A stretch of DNA of 64,000 nucleotides. It comes from SHYR01 sp036013055. Its GTDB lineage: Bacteria > Chloroflexota > Dehalococcoidia > UBA2979. The notes under the pieces were generated by a model. It did not search any database and was not told the origin of the DNA. It saw nothing but the letters and a program-made list of their open reading frames with translations. The stretch covers positions 6,180 through 70,179 of the forward strand of contig DASCQM010000011.1 in NCBI GenBank assembly GCA_036013055.1, read 5' to 3'. Both the position numbers and the translations under genes were made by a program. Below, piece by piece: positions 63,473 through 64,000 of this stretch. The stretch's first letter is position 1. Every line of letters starts with the position of its first letter.

Positions 63473-64000
63473 ATGGGTCATCAGCTAGCAATCAACATCG
63501 ACGCCGACGAGAACTGGGCCGGATTCCCGGATCAGGAGCAACGCTTCGACTATCTGCGCGCTGCCGATGAGGCTGGCGTTCACTCCGTCTGGGTCGCCGA
63601 GACCTGGGGGCGAGACACGGTTCCGTTCATGACGCAGATCGCCGAGCGCACGAATTCGATCCAGATCGCGGCAGGCATCATGAATGTCTTCGGTCGCTCG
63701 CCCGGCCTGATCGCTCAGACGTTCGCGACTCTCGATGCGATTTCCGGCGGCCGCATGATCATCGGTCTCGGCATCAGCGCACCCGCGGTGATTGAGCATT
63801 TCCACGGCGTCGAGTTCAAGTCACCACTGAAGCGCACTCGCGAGTACGTCGAGATCATCCGCCAACTCCTGGCTGGTGAACGCCTCAATCACGACGGAGA
63901 GATCTTCAAGCTCGAACGCGGCTTCAGCCTGCCAATCGACCTGCAGCGCGAAGAGATCCCAATCTTCATCGCGTCTCTCGGTTCGAGAAGCGTCGAACAG
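63473..64000 (+). CDS. LLM-class oxidoreductase, cut by the window end
   Basis: The first 176 codons are visible from ATG 63473 (TAGGTCAG just upstream). Blocks: AADEAGVHSVWVAETWGRDT, IQIAAGIMNVFGRSPGLIAQ, GGRMIIGLGISAPAVIEHFH and PIFIASLGSRSVEQ. This is close in pattern to the LLM gene at 14785 (VHSLWSAETWGTD; GLGTSGPQVIEGWH), so the two are likely paralogues of the F420-type group. It follows the amidohydrolase after 17 bp in the catabolic operon. The C-terminal half is outside the window. Confidence 0.88.
   Translation, partial: MGHQLAINIDADENWAGFPDQEQRFDYLRAADEAGVHSVWVAETWGRDTVPFMTQIAERTNSIQIAAGIMNVFGRSPGLIAQTFATLDAISGGRMIIGLGISAPAVIEHFHGVEFKSPLKRTREYVEIIRQLLAGERLNHDGEIFKLERGFSLPIDLQREEIPIFIASLGSRSVEQ

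Overview
The window is high-GC, gene-dense bacterial DNA. The following together suggest a member of the Chloroflexota (Dehalococcoidia / SAR202-like): four LLM-type flavin/F420-dependent oxidoreductases, three family III (CaiB/BaiF) CoA-transferases, TPTPTP-rich linkers, several Asp/Thr-rich lipoproteins and an A2-type haem-copper oxidase. That placement is inference from gene content, not from a marker gene. UGA acts as a normal stop for most genes, so the code is table 11. No CRISPR array, rRNA operon or complete tRNA was found.

Layout. 1-1308: two CaiB/BaiF CoA-transferases, minus strand. 1.4-5.6 kb: a type 1 copper lipoprotein diverging from a four-gene cytochrome c oxidase operon (subunits II, I, IV, III). 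A perfect palindrome resembling the DosR core lies between them. 5.6-11.3 kb: SDRs, an MFS carrier, a methyltransferase and an acetyl-CoA-hydrolase-type CoA-transferase. 11.4-15.8 kb: a tight operon of a ThuA-like protein, an M20 amidohydrolase, an MFS carrier and an LLM oxidoreductase. 15.9-24 kb: a DEAD-box helicase with a structured leader, a metallophosphoesterase/YkgJ pair, a glycosidase-like lipoprotein, a site where two gene fragments are joined head to head, and a 3-oxoacid CoA-transferase pair. 24-28.1 kb: a possible surface-decoration cluster (PLP aminotransferase, cytidylyltransferase-aminotransferase fusion, LicD-like transferase). 28.4-31.1 kb: nitroreductase, response regulator and a Ser/Thr kinase gene that has lost its catalytic loop. 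31.2-37.8 kb: acyl-CoA metabolism, with an embedded thioredoxin-fold gene that has an in-frame TGA in a UxxC context followed by a SECIS-like hairpin, a strong selenoprotein candidate. 38-41 kb: a FecCD-type metal-chelate/corrinoid ABC importer. 41-50 kb: membrane proteins and a stress/ion-homeostasis group (quinone oxidoreductase, universal stress protein, Ca/H antiporter-like, CBS protein, NhaA).

50.2-56.6 kb is mosaic. It holds a DUF169 protein, a second head-to-head junction of two broken genes (one HmuY-like), and three direct repeats of a tRNA-Gly-like 3' half plus terminator. These repeats separate single-gene segments (HAD hydrolase, LLM oxidoreductase) and lead to a complete tyrosine recombinase, which looks like a cassette-like integration array. 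56.7-64 kb is a co-directional catabolic operon: the FAD and molybdopterin subunits of a molybdenum hydroxylase, a hydantoinase-type amidohydrolase, an LLM oxidoreductase, an ACMSD-type amidohydrolase and a further LLM gene cut by the window end. Its content suggests breakdown of an N-heterocyclic compound. The [2Fe-2S] subunit is not seen.
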